This document shows, piece by piece, positions 44,179-53,200 of a stretch of DNA of 64,000 nucleotides (the first letter of the stretch is position 1; each line of letters begins with the position of its first letter). A program made the translations under genes and the position numbers. The stretch comes from Flavobacterium subsaxonicum WB 4.1-42 = DSM 21790 (GTDB taxonomy: Bacteria > Bacteroidota > Bacteroidia > Flavobacteriales > Flavobacteriaceae), in the NCBI RefSeq assembly GCF_000422725.1, contig NZ_AUGP01000029.1:62001-126000 (forward strand), read 5' to 3'. The notes beneath the pieces are model-generated. The model saw only the letters and a program-made list of their open reading frames with translations, had not been told where the DNA came from and made no database searches.

Positions 44179-44681
44179 TATTTAAGTTTTTTTAATGTCT
44201 CTACAAGTTTAGCGTCGTCAGCCTCAATGGCTTTAAACAGGGCAATTTTGCCGTTTTTGTCTACCACCATATAACGCGGAATCCAGTCCAGTTTAATATC
44301 GGCTGCAAAAGCGCCCTCTTTCATGCTGGTACCCACGTGGTAGTTATCGCCATTGGCGCCATATTTTTCAATGCCCGCTTTCCATTTATCATCTACCCTG
44401 TCATAAGATAGGAACAAATAAACGGCATTCGGAAACTGTTTTTGCAGGTCGTGCACCTTTGGCATGCCTTTAATACAATCCGGGCACCATGATGCCCAAA
44501 CATCAATTACAATAGTTTTGCCTTTGTATTTGGCAAGTATGTCTTTAAAGGCAATCTGCTTGCCATCTAATGTAGTCATTTTAGCTTCAAGGGCTTCTTT
44601 ACCAAAGCTGGTAGCCTCTTGTGCCTGCGTGCATGATATCATGGCGAACAGTAATATGGGTAATAAAAGTATTTTTTTCAT
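44178..44681 (-). CDS. TlpA-like thioredoxin lipoprotein
   Basis: A 167-residue exported thioredoxin-fold protein. The N-terminus is a lipoprotein signal (LLPILLFAMISC, then TQAQ). Active site WASWCPDCIKG (CPDC) lies in the usual place after KGKTIVIDVWAS, followed by FLSYDRVDDKWKAGIEKYG and IPRYMVVDKNGKIALFKA. It is of the TlpA/ResA type, a periplasmic thiol-disulfide reductase often used in cytochrome maturation. It overlaps tpiA by one base. A -7 box TAAATTTG lies 26 bases upstream. Confidence 0.88.
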   Translation of the reverse strand: MKKILLLPILLFAMISCTQAQEATSFGKEALEAKMTTLDGKQIAFKDILAKYKGKTIVIDVWASWCPDCIKGMPKVHDLQKQFPNAVYLFLSYDRVDDKWKAGIEKYGANGDNYHVGTSMKEGAFAADIKLDWIPRYMVVDKNGKIALFKAIEADDAKLVETLKKLK

Positions 44682-44706
44682 TGTTCTTTTTTAAATTAAA
44701 GAGTAA

Positions 44707-44714
44707 CAAATTTA
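44707..44714 (-). promoter_or_regulatory. -7 box of tlpA-tpiA
   Basis: Minus strand reads TAAATTTG, an exact TAnnTTTG match, 26 bases from the tlpA-like ATG. Confidence 0.45.
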
Positions 44715-44806
44715 CGATAAGCAACCGAACTACTCCCTGCCTTAGGCAAAATATTTAACATCGGGCCATCAGTAAAATTTATTTTATCGTTTTCGCAAAG
44801 TGCGCT

Positions 44807-45883
44807 TTACTCCAGCCTTATCCTTGGGTCCAGCCATGCATAAATAATATCGACCAGTATGTTTATAACCACAAAGGTGGCAGCTATTACCAGTACCGAC
44901 CCCATAATTATGGGCAGGTCGAGCGTGTTTAAGGCCTCTACCACCTCTTTGCCGAGACCGTTCCACCCAAAAATATATTCTACAAACACGGCACCGGCAA
45001 GCATACTGGCAAACCAGCCCGATATTGCCGTAACCACAGGGTTTAGCGCATTTTTAAGCGCATGCCTCCGGATGATATTCAGCTCGCTTAACCCTTTGGC
45101 ACGGGCGGTACGGATGTAATCCTGACCCATAACCTCCAGCAGCGAGTTACGCATTAACTGTATTACCACCCCAAGCGGACGGATGCCCAGCACTATAGCC
45201 GGCAATATTATATTTTTCCATTTTATGTGAGAGCCTTCGCCAAAATCATCAACTTCATAAAGGCTGCCCGTCATGTCCAGGCCCGTGTATTTATGAAGCA
45301 GAAAACCAAACACCCAGGCAAACAGTATGGCCGCAAAAAACGATGGCAGGCTCATGCCTAACGTGCTAACAAGTGCTATGGTACGGTCTATCCTCGTGTC
45401 TTTATACAAGGCCGACACTACGCCCAACGCTATACCAATTACTATGGCTATAACAATGGCAAAGCAGGCCAGTACTACGGTATTGGGCAGGGTATCGCCT
45501 ATTACCTGGGTTACCTTCTTGCCACTTTTCTGGAAGCTCTCCCTTAAATAAGGTGCTTTTAAAACTGTGGTGGTGTTGCCAATGGTAAACAGTTTTGCTG
45601 CGGTGTATTTACCCTCGGCCAGATACGTGTAATCATCGGGTGTTGTGCTGTGGAAGGATACCGGCGAAAGATCATTTAAATAATAAAAATACTGGGTGCT
45701 GACCGGCTGGTCGAACCCATATTTTTTTTTGATAATGGCCAACTGCTCCGAATTTTCGTTCTGGTCGAGCATCATGCGGGCAGGGTCGCCGGGCAGTACC
45801 GTAAACAAAAAGAATATAACCGTAACCACGCCAAAAAGCGTGAGCAGTGCATAGCCCGTTTTGTATAAAAGGTACTTTATCAA
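44807..45883 (-). CDS. ABC transporter permease (DppB type), orphan
   Basis: A 358-residue inner membrane permease of the DppB/OppB type, with about six transmembrane segments. It opens MIKYLLYKTGYALLTLFGVV and FFLFTVLPGDPARMMLDQN; the EAA-like cytoplasmic loop is DYIRTARAKGLSELNIIRRHALKNAL and the C-terminal GAVFVEYIFGWNGLGKEV. A 70-residue periplasmic insertion after the first span is normal for the type. The second permease, ATPases and binding protein are absent here. It immediately follows the DoxX/thioredoxin gene with no gap. Its substrate is unknown; peptide or nickel is the family range. Confidence 0.88.
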   Translation of the reverse strand: MIKYLLYKTGYALLTLFGVVTVIFFLFTVLPGDPARMMLDQNENSEQLAIIKKKYGFDQPVSTQYFYYLNDLSPVSFHSTTPDDYTYLAEGKYTAAKLFTIGNTTTVLKAPYLRESFQKSGKKVTQVIGDTLPNTVVLACFAIVIAIVIGIALGVVSALYKDTRIDRTIALVSTLGMSLPSFFAAILFAWVFGFLLHKYTGLDMTGSLYEVDDFGEGSHIKWKNIILPAIVLGIRPLGVVIQLMRNSLLEVMGQDYIRTARAKGLSELNIIRRHALKNALNPVVTAISGWFASMLAGAVFVEYIFGWNGLGKEVVEALNTLDLPIIMGSVLVIAATFVVINILVDIIYAWLDPRIRLE

Positions 45884-46975
45884 TTATTTTTTAATTTCAG
45901 AAGATGATTTTTTAAGGGCTTTCAGTAAATCGGCGGCCACAAATTTCTTTTCGGCAATACCGTCCCATTCGGCTACCTTGTTACCGTTCCATAAATAGAA
46001 AACCCCCGGTGTATCACGGCTGTTGCCCAGTGTTTTCCAAAAGGTAGCCACATCCAGCACCTTATACGGGTACTGCGCTCCGGCAAATTTAAAGAAATCC
46101 GGAATCAGGTCGGCTTCCTCATCCATAAACAAAATGTAAAGTTCAGGAAAGTTTTTATCCTTAGCCTTCATTTCGGCAAGCTGTTTTACTGTTTCCCGGC
46201 AATGCTCGCAGCCCGGTGCAAAGAGGCCCACTATTTTTTTGCCTTTATCGGCAGCCGCAAAATATTGCGAATAGATCGACTTTACCGGCTTGGGTGCCGC
46301 TTCGGCCGCAGGGGCTTCTGTTACAGGTGCAGGTGTTTCAATACCCGTAGCCTCTGTTGGCGTAGTAATTTCGGTTACTGCTTCAACCTGCAATTCTTCG
46401 GTAGCTAAGCTGTCGGCTGTGGTTTCCGGTGTAAAAGCTACTGCACTTGTAGTTTGCCTGGCAATAGGGGCTATCATAAAAATGGCCAGTATACAGGCAA
46501 ATATCACGGTGGTAAGTACCCAAATGTTGGTGCGGTCGGCCCACGGGTTAAGCAGTTTTAGCAGCCACAATAACAAGCCAATGGCAACCATATTTTTAAT
46601 AATAGCCTCTATGGGTGTCATGGGCAGTAATTCGCCAAAACAGCCGCAGTTGCCCGCGTTGCCCTTTGTGGCAATTTCGTAGCTAAGCTGGATGATAAAC
46701 ACCGCTAAAAGTGCTATGGTAGTGGGAATTACTAATTTTTTAAGGTAGTGGGGCTGCAAGAGCAAAAAGCCCAGGGCAAACTCAAAGCCAATAAGCGTAC
46801 GCGAAAAATAAACCGCCAGACCTTCCGGAAAACCTAACGGAATTAACTGTTTCATTTCGAACGTGGTAATGGCAAAATAAGGCGAATCGTACAGTTTGGC
46901 TGTTGCCGATAGCAGGAACAAAAACGATACGATGATGCGCAGTGCTAAGGGCAGGTATTTTTTTATGTCTTTCAT
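45884..46975 (-). CDS. DoxX/MauE-like membrane protein fused to thioredoxin domain
   Basis: A 363-residue protein. Residues ~8-150 are a four-span DoxX/MauE-like region (LRIIVSFLFLLSATAKLYDS, FALGFLLLQ, Cys pair GNCGCFG). After a Thr/Ala/Pro/Glu-rich linker of about 50 residues (residues ~195-245), a C-terminal thioredoxin-like domain has FAPGCEHCRETVKQ (CEHC) and SRDTPGVFYLWNG. It matches the BT_3928 type of Bacteroidota. MauE/DoxX plus thioredoxin suggests electron or disulfide traffic across the membrane. It sits between DUF1599 (58-base gap) and the permease. Confidence 0.83.
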   Translation of the reverse strand: MKDIKKYLPLALRIIVSFLFLLSATAKLYDSPYFAITTFEMKQLIPLGFPEGLAVYFSRTLIGFEFALGFLLLQPHYLKKLVIPTTIALLAVFIIQLSYEIATKGNAGNCGCFGELLPMTPIEAIIKNMVAIGLLLWLLKLLNPWADRTNIWVLTTVIFACILAIFMIAPIARQTTSAVAFTPETTADSLATEELQVEAVTEITTPTEATGIETPAPVTEAPAAEAAPKPVKSIYSQYFAAADKGKKIVGLFAPGCEHCRETVKQLAEMKAKDKNFPELYILFMDEEADLIPDFFKFAGAQYPYKVLDVATFWKTLGNSRDTPGVFYLWNGNKVAEWDGIAEKKFVAADLLKALKKSSSEIKK

Positions 46976-47033
46976 TGGTATAAAGCTTTCCCCAAAATTA
47001 AGGCATCAGGCCTTTGTATTTGTTAATGACTTG

Positions 47034-47576
47034 TTATTGCGCGTACCCGGTTAAAATAAGGGCAAAAACGGCGTAATTAAGCATGTCCTGGTAGTTAGCG
47101 TCGATACCTTCGCTAACCAGTGTTTTACCTTTATTATCTTCGATCTGCTTTACGCGAAGTATTTTTTGCAGTATCAGGTCGGTCAGCGAGCTAACCCTCA
47201 TATCGCGCCAAGCCTCGCCATAGTCGTGGTTCTTAGCTTCCATAAGTGTTTTGGTAAGCTGCACTTTCTCGTCGTACAAAGCAGTGGCTTCGGCAACACC
47301 CAGGTCCGGTTGCACAGCCACACCCCTATCCAGCTGGATAAGCGCCATTATAGCATAGTTAATAATACCAATAAATTCGCCGGTCTCGTCCTCATTAACC
47401 ATGCGCACCTCATTTTCCTGAAGGCTGCGTATGCGCTGGGCTTTAATAAATATCTGATCTGTTAAAGACGGCAGGCGAAGTATACGCCATGCGCTGCCAT
47501 AATCGGTCATTTTGTTTATGTAAAGTTGCCTGCATTGGGCAATAACGCTGTCGTATTGGCTTGAGGTATTACTCAT
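47034..47576 (-). CDS. DUF1599 protein with internal duplication
   Basis: A 180-residue soluble protein of the DUF1599 family. It is built of two similar halves: first half CRQLYINKMTDYGSAWRILR...SLTDQIFIKAQRIRSL; second half TKTLMEAKNHDYGEAWRDMR...SLTDLILQKILRVKQIED. Repeated DYG.AWR and SLTDLI motifs are the family signature. The function is unknown; genomic company is usually with DoxX/Trx, tpiA and folP in Bacteroidota, as here. It is the first gene of a minus-strand unit. Confidence 0.85.
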   Translation of the reverse strand: MSNTSSQYDSVIAQCRQLYINKMTDYGSAWRILRLPSLTDQIFIKAQRIRSLQENEVRMVNEDETGEFIGIINYAIMALIQLDRGVAVQPDLGVAEATALYDEKVQLTKTLMEAKNHDYGEAWRDMRVSSLTDLILQKILRVKQIEDNKGKTLVSEGIDANYQDMLNYAVFALILTGYAQ

Positions 47577-47584
47577 TTAAGTAG

Positions 47585-47592
47585 TATCTTTG
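47585..47592 (+). promoter_or_regulatory. Rightward -7 box upstream of the acyltransferase
   Basis: TATCTTTG matches TAnnTTTG, with TTG at 47561-47563 (21 bases away). It points away from the DUF1599 gene, toward the acyltransferase and folP, 209 bases before the acyltransferase ATG. Confidence 0.5.
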
Positions 47593-47605
47593 TATGAAAT
47601 TTTTT

Positions 47606-47613
47606 CAAATGTA
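47606..47613 (-). promoter_or_regulatory. Leftward -7 box of the DUF1599 unit
   Basis: Minus strand reads TACATTTG, an exact TAnnTTTG match, 30 bases from the DUF1599 ATG. It overlaps the opposing box region, so transcription is divergent here. Confidence 0.5.
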
Positions 47614-47801
47614 CTAAAAACGTCTTAATAATTTAAATCGTACCTAAAATACTGCTAACATACTTCTTTAAATAATAATTGCATATACACTTTAGTCATT
47701 TTTCAAAATTAAAACATTTTTAATCCTATATAAACAGTTTATTTTATTTAGGATTGTGTGTTAAAAAGCATGTTAAAATTATTTATATTAGCCAAAATTT
47801 A

Positions 47802-48890
47802 ATGACCTCCTTTATGTCCAGAATTAAAAGCCTTGATGGCATCAGAGCAATATCTATATTAATGGTTTTAATTGGACATGCTTCTGAAACGATGCCAAAA
47901 AGTTTAAAGGAAAATATCCTTTTCATGTTTATAGCTAATGGATCATTAGGTGTAAAAATATTTTTTGTTATAAGTGGGTTTCTTATAACTAAGCTTTTAC
48001 TTATTGAAAAAAAAAAGAATGGAAAAATAAACCTCAAGGATTTCTATCTAAGAAGAATATTCAGGATATTCCCCGTATTTTATTTATATATAATAGTTAT
48101 CCTATTTCTTAAATACACTCTTATACCTAACATATTTAATAATTTTACCCTTGTAGGTTTTGCATGTGTATATTTGTGGAATTATAAGCATTTGCTCGTA
48201 TCTGATACTACTCCTGACAATGGTAACTGGTTTTTTGGCCATTTTTGGTCGCTGTCTATGGAAGAGCAATTTTACCTTGTCTGGCCAGTTATGTTTATTA
48301 AAATAAAAAACATGAGCCTTTTAATTAAAATTGTTGCCGTAATAATTATACTAATGCCTATTGTAAGAATAGCTACTTACTTTTTAATGCCAGATAGCCG
48401 TGGACAATTAGGTATGATGTTACAAACCGGAGGAGACAGCATACTTGTAGGTTGTTTAGCTGCACTACTCGAACAAAATACAAAATTTAAAAAAGTTGCT
48501 GTAAAATATTATAGCAATGGATATCTAATAGCGTTATCTGCTTTATTTATTTTTATTTTATCACCTTTATTAAATTCAAAACTTGGAGGTACTTATAGCG
48601 TTACCTTAGGACATAGTATCAATAATATATTTATAATAATATTAATATTTTGGTGCATTTATATTCCATCAAAAGTTGCCAATGTATTAAATAGCCGTGT
48701 TTTAGTACAAATAGGTATACTTTCTTATTCATTATATATTTGGCAACAACTTTTTTTAACAAACAGGACAGATCTTTGGGTTAATAAATTCCCTCAGAAT
48801 ATCATTATTGTAGTATTTGTAGCTTTTATTTCATATTACGTTGTAGAAAAACCGATACTTAATATTAAAAAGAGATTTAAAAAAGTTTAG
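47802..48890 (+). CDS. Acyltransferase 3 family membrane protein, AT-rich
   Basis: A 362-residue integral membrane protein of the acyltransferase-3 (OafA/NodX type) family, with about ten transmembrane segments. It opens SRIKSLDGIRAISILMVLIGH; the R/K-x10-H motif is RAISILMVLIGHASE, followed by FFVISGFLITKLLL and a central SMEEQFYLVWPV. It lacks an SGNH domain. Such enzymes acetylate or succinylate sugars in surface glycans. An earlier TTG at 47754 is possible but has no support; ATG at 47802 or 47814 fits better. The gene is very AT-rich (14 G+C in the 60 bases from 48541), unlike its neighbours, suggesting later acquisition. Confidence 0.87.
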   Translation: MTSFMSRIKSLDGIRAISILMVLIGHASETMPKSLKENILFMFIANGSLGVKIFFVISGFLITKLLLIEKKKNGKINLKDFYLRRIFRIFPVFYLYIIVILFLKYTLIPNIFNNFTLVGFACVYLWNYKHLLVSDTTPDNGNWFFGHFWSLSMEEQFYLVWPVMFIKIKNMSLLIKIVAVIIILMPIVRIATYFLMPDSRGQLGMMLQTGGDSILVGCLAALLEQNTKFKKVAVKYYSNGYLIALSALFIFILSPLLNSKLGGTYSVTLGHSINNIFIIILIFWCIYIPSKVANVLNSRVLVQIGILSYSLYIWQQLFLTNRTDLWVNKFPQNIIIVVFVAFISYYVVEKPILNIKKRFKKV

Positions 48891-48970
48891 AATATTGTAT
48901 ATTCTGTTAACATAATTAGTTTTTACAATAATATTGTTACAATTATACATATCCTAAAAAAAACAGACTT

Positions 48971-49798
48971 ATGCACATCAACTGCAATGGCACGCTTATA
49001 AACCTTACCGAACCCAGGGTTATGGGTATCTTAAACTGTACACCCAACTCTTTTTTTGATGGCGGAAAATACCGCGACGAAACCCTGTTACTGCAACAGG
49101 CCGAAAAAATGCTGGCCGAAGGTGCCGATTTTATTGATATTGGAGCTTACTCCAGCAAACCGAACGCCGAATTTGTTAGCGAAGATGAAGAGATAAGTCG
49201 CATGGTTCCGGTAGTTGAGTTGATTTTAAAGCACTTTCCGGATGCCTTGCTTTCTATCGACACCTTTAGGGCTAAAGTTGCCGAAGCCAGCATTAACAGC
49301 GGCGCTGCCATTATTAACGATATTGCTGCCGGCTTGCTCGACGACGCTATGCTGCCAACCGTTGGCCGCCTTAAAGTGCCTTACATTATGATGCACATGC
49401 GCGGCAACCCGCAAACTATGGTTAAACTAACACAGTATGATGATATTGTGCAGGAAATGCTTTTGTATTTTTCTGAGCGTATTGCCGCTGCCCGCCATCA
49501 GGGTATTGAAGATATTATAATCGATCCCGGGTTTGGGTTTGCAAAAACGCTGGCGCAGAATTACGAAGTACTCAACAAAATGGAGTTGTTCGACATGGTT
49601 GGCCTGCCGCTGCTGGCCGGTGTGTCGCGCAAATCGATGATCTATAAATTGCTGGGCATTACCCCGCAGGAAGCGCTTAACGGCACCGCTGTTTTAAATA
49701 CGATTTCTTTAACCAAAGGTGCCAAAATTTTACGCGTTCACGATGTTAAAGAAGCGGTTGAAGCGGTAAAGATCTACAAGCAATTGACCTGCATATAA
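48971..49798 (+). CDS. folP: Dihydropteroate synthase
   Basis: A 275-residue dihydropteroate synthase, which joins para-aminobenzoate to dihydropterin pyrophosphate in folate synthesis; it is the sulfonamide target. Diagnostic motifs: MGILNCTPNSFFDGGKY, ADFIDIGAYSSKPNAE, SIDTFRAKVAE, INDIAAG, DPGFGFAKTLAQNYEVL and GVSRKSMIYK. The length is normal. It is separated from the DUF1599 unit by the AT-rich acyltransferase gene; in related genomes folP lies next to DUF1599 in the opposite direction. Confidence 0.96.
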   Translation: MHINCNGTLINLTEPRVMGILNCTPNSFFDGGKYRDETLLLQQAEKMLAEGADFIDIGAYSSKPNAEFVSEDEEISRMVPVVELILKHFPDALLSIDTFRAKVAEASINSGAAIINDIAAGLLDDAMLPTVGRLKVPYIMMHMRGNPQTMVKLTQYDDIVQEMLLYFSERIAAARHQGIEDIIIDPGFGFAKTLAQNYEVLNKMELFDMVGLPLLAGVSRKSMIYKLLGITPQEALNGTAVLNTISLTKGAKILRVHDVKEAVEAVKIYKQLTCI

Positions 49799-50222
49799 TT
49801 TACGTTTGAAATAGCAATCGTAGTATTCCCCTCCTTTGGAGGGGTGCCCGTAGGGTGGGGTGGTTTCACACGTTCTTTTGTCTTGAAACAAAAGAACCAA
49901 AAATTCAAGGCTCTAACTTCTTTTTGCTACAAATTAGGCGCTTCGGCTAAACGATTTGAACTCGCTATCGCTCAGACAGCAAATCGTTCTTAACGCCTCT
50001 CCTCCTAATTTGCTTAACGCAACGAAGTTTAAGGCCTTAGCTTCACTCAAACCGTAACCAATCAAACCTTCTTATCTTTTCTAAAAACATTCAGGCTGAG
50101 CTCCGAAGGAGCGGCATATAAACCTTATCAATAGTCCTCTCCCCCAGCCCCTCTCCAAGGGAGAGGGGAGCCGAAAACGGGTACAGTTCGACAACTTTTT
50201 TAATATTATAAGAATAAAATCC
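49799..50222. repeat. Intergenic cluster of four repeat elements
   Basis: No gene is visible. From left to right: CCCCTCC-TTT-GGAGGGG hairpin (49828-49844) with a GTGGGGTGG tail; a nested palindromic element at 49872-50045, described as a finding; AGCTCCGAAGGAGCGGCATATAAACC (50099-50124), whose core GCTCCGAAGGAGC is palindromic; and CCCCTCTCC-AAG-GGAGAGGGG (50148-50168). These are typical intergenic repeats, here packed together. Confidence 0.7.
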
Positions 50223-50250
50223 AAAAAAAATCCTGCCTCTTCAGGCAGGA
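50223..50250 (-). terminator. Terminator of the large T9SS protein gene
   Basis: Perfect 8-bp stem TCCTGCCT (50231-50238) / AGGCAGGA (50243-50250), loop CTTC, next to an eight-base A-run; a U-run terminator on the minus strand, 43 bases past the stop codon. Confidence 0.85.
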
Positions 50251-50292
50251 TGATTCCCCTTATGGGTAAAAATTAAAAAACACGAAACTAAT

Positions 50293-53200
50293 CTACTTAA
50301 CAATTAGTTTTTTAACGATACCTTCAGACGTTTTGATAATGTAAATACCGGTCGCCATTTTAGAAGTATCTATAGTAAGGGCCTGTTTGGCCTGTTGGAT
50401 CAGTTTTCCGCTGTAGTCGTACACCTCAATATCGGCAACGCGGTTAAAATATGCCACTCCGCTAACCGATGGGTTAGGGAACACAACAAAGGTTTTTGGT
50501 GTAGTAACAAAATCGCCGGTACCAAGGTTTTCTGTATTCACTTCGAAAATGGTTAACGTACCACTAATTTCGTTCGCTATAACAATGTACGGTTTGCTGT
50601 TAGGGCTATCTGTAGGATTGATGTAAGTAATACCTTCTGGACCGTGGTCTCCGGTGTAGGCTGATACGCTCCTGCTGTTTTTGTAATCTACAAAAGTTGG
50701 GGCATTAGGGTTGGTTACATCGTACACCATTACACCACCAATTCTTTCTAAAGAGATAAACGCATAGGTTTTACCCATAATTTCTGCCACCGTTACACCT
50801 TCAGCCTCCGGGCCTTTAGCACGGCTACGGCTTTTAAAGCTGTTATCTTCGTGGTCTGAGTTAAATATCGGGTTGATAGACGAAGCCGAAGCGGTATACA
50901 TCTCGAAATCATCGCCACTGTCAAAAACAATCTGCTTGGTATCTGCATTAAAGATCGAGAACGAACGCGACCCTAAAGCGTAGATGCCGTTGTAAGCCGT
51001 ACCCGCATCGTTTAATCCGTCAAGGTTAGTTACACGAAGCCTGCCTGCGTTATGCGATTTTTTAAGCATAGCCGCCTCCGGAAATTCGGTAGCATCAAGG
51101 TTGTAAGAAGCTGCACCAATAGTAGTTCTTTCAACAAAGCTGCCGTATTCTTTCTCATCGCCTTCGTTAGCCGTAACTATGTAGTTTGTTCCGCCTACAT
51201 TGTAGTTAGCAGCGCCATCGGGAATAAAATATGCCTGTACCGGCCAGTTGGCAATAAGCACCTCGTTATTATTATCAGATACATCAAAACCGTTACCCGG
51301 AAGACTCATGTCTTTAGTACCCAAAGCCCAAACCGAAGTAATTGTTTTTGTTACAAGGTTAATCTCGGCAACAGCATTGTTTTCCTGTAGGGTAACCCAT
51401 GCTTTTTGCGAGTCGGCGCTCGAAGTAACATACTCAGGCTCAAAATCCTGAGACATAGTGCTCGAAGCATAGAGTTTCCTCACACCCGATGCTATCAGAG
51501 CACTTTCAGCCGAAGCTGAATTATAAGCTGTAAACAATAATGTAGTTACATCATCATTTGTAAGCGATGCTATACCGCCTGTAATATCTATTATACTAAC
51601 CGATCCTTCAGGGTCTACCGTATAGTTTGCGTTGGGCTGACCCTCATTAGCAGTAAGTACTTTTGTACCATCTTGTGTAAACGAAATATTATCCGGCAAG
51701 GCACCAACAGTTACCTGTTTGATAAATACACCCGCAGTAGTAAAGAACACAACCGAACCATCTAACTGTTCGTTAGCATTTGGCGAAGCAACAGCCACAA
51801 CACCGTTTTTAACGGCTACACTGGTAACACCACCATAAGGAGTCATGTTTATAGAACCTGTTGTTACAGGAGCTTCAGGATTAGTGAAGTCGATAATATC
51901 TAATCTGCCTTCTACCGCGCTTGTAGCGAAAAGTTTTTTGCTGGCAGCATCAAATACCACGATCTCGCAAGTACTTTCGTTAGCACCCGATGGGTCAAAA
52001 CTGGTAACGTAATCCAGCTGGATGTCCTGGCTTGGTACCTTGGCAAGACGGTCGTTATCTTTAATGTAGATCGTTGCAAGCGACTCGCCTGTAATAGCAA
52101 CGTTAACAGCATTTTCAAGGCTAAGTACAAAGTACTCGGCATGCTGCTCTTCTAACGTATCGTCAATAATCGGAATAGTAATGGTTTGCGTTAAGCTACT
52201 TGTACCCGTAAAGTTCAGCGTTTGTGTAGCAAGCGTAAAGTCGGCGCTATCGGCAGTGCTAAAAGGCGCACCTTTAACCACTAAGTCAACAGATCCGGCC
52301 ACAGGGCTGGTAAGGTTGATAACAAAATTAAGTGTACCTGCATTTTCGTTAACCACTACAAAATCAGTAGCAAAGGCAACCGTAGCTGTGTAGTTAAAGT
52401 TGAAAGTATACGCACATGCCATTGTAAGGCCGTCTTCGTCAATAAGGTTGTTAACCGTAAGCTCGTAAGCAGTACCGGCAGTAAACGGAGTGCTGTATGT
52501 AAGCGTTACAGTGTTACCCACGGCAACAGCAGTAGTTAAACCGGCAACACCGGTATAGTTAGCCGTTGTAGCGGCAGATGCAGCATTAAGCTCGTTATTA
52601 AACACTAACTGTATGGTTGTGTTGTTTAAAACAGTAGCTGTTTGCACATTTGGCGAGCTTGGGAAAGCCCATGTTGGCCATGTTTGTGGTGCGGTAGCAC
52701 CGGCAACGCCTGTCCAGTTAGCAGGGTTAAGTATAGCTGTTTTCAGCTGGGCAGGTGTACCGGCTTGTGTACCATTATAAAATGCGTTAACTGTGTTACC
52801 CGTAATATTGCCCGGTGCAGTACTAAGGTTGGCAGCGCTTGCACCATCAGTCAGGCCGGCAGGAAGCATAGAAACGCTACCACCACACTCTGTATTGGCA
52901 GCAGCCCATCCGTTAGAGGTTAGTGCTGTAATATAATTAGCAGCAGCAGCAGTGCCGGTGTAAACAATTACCTGGTCGCCACCAGAGCTAAGGCCAAAGC
53001 CAGACCCTGTAACCGTACCTGTATTAGCAACAAGCGCACTGGTTTGGATGGTAATAACAGATCCGGCAGGTACGCAGCTTGTAGCCGTCCAAACAATACC
53101 GTTAGCACATTGTGCCTGGGCGTTGGTAGTGTATTTAGAGTCGGTTAAATTAATAAAAGTACCCGCGGCAATGTCTACAAAAGTTACAAGGGCTACGTCA

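Noticed and set aside
44807..47576. A new redox transport system (DUF1599, DoxX/Trx, permease)
   Set aside because: This combination is already common in Bacteroidota genomes as I know it, so I list only the orphan permease as a question.
48925..48937. Short palindrome ACAATA-A-TATTGT before folP
   Set aside because: Such an AT-rich 6-bp arm is expected by chance in this kind of DNA and no second copy was found.
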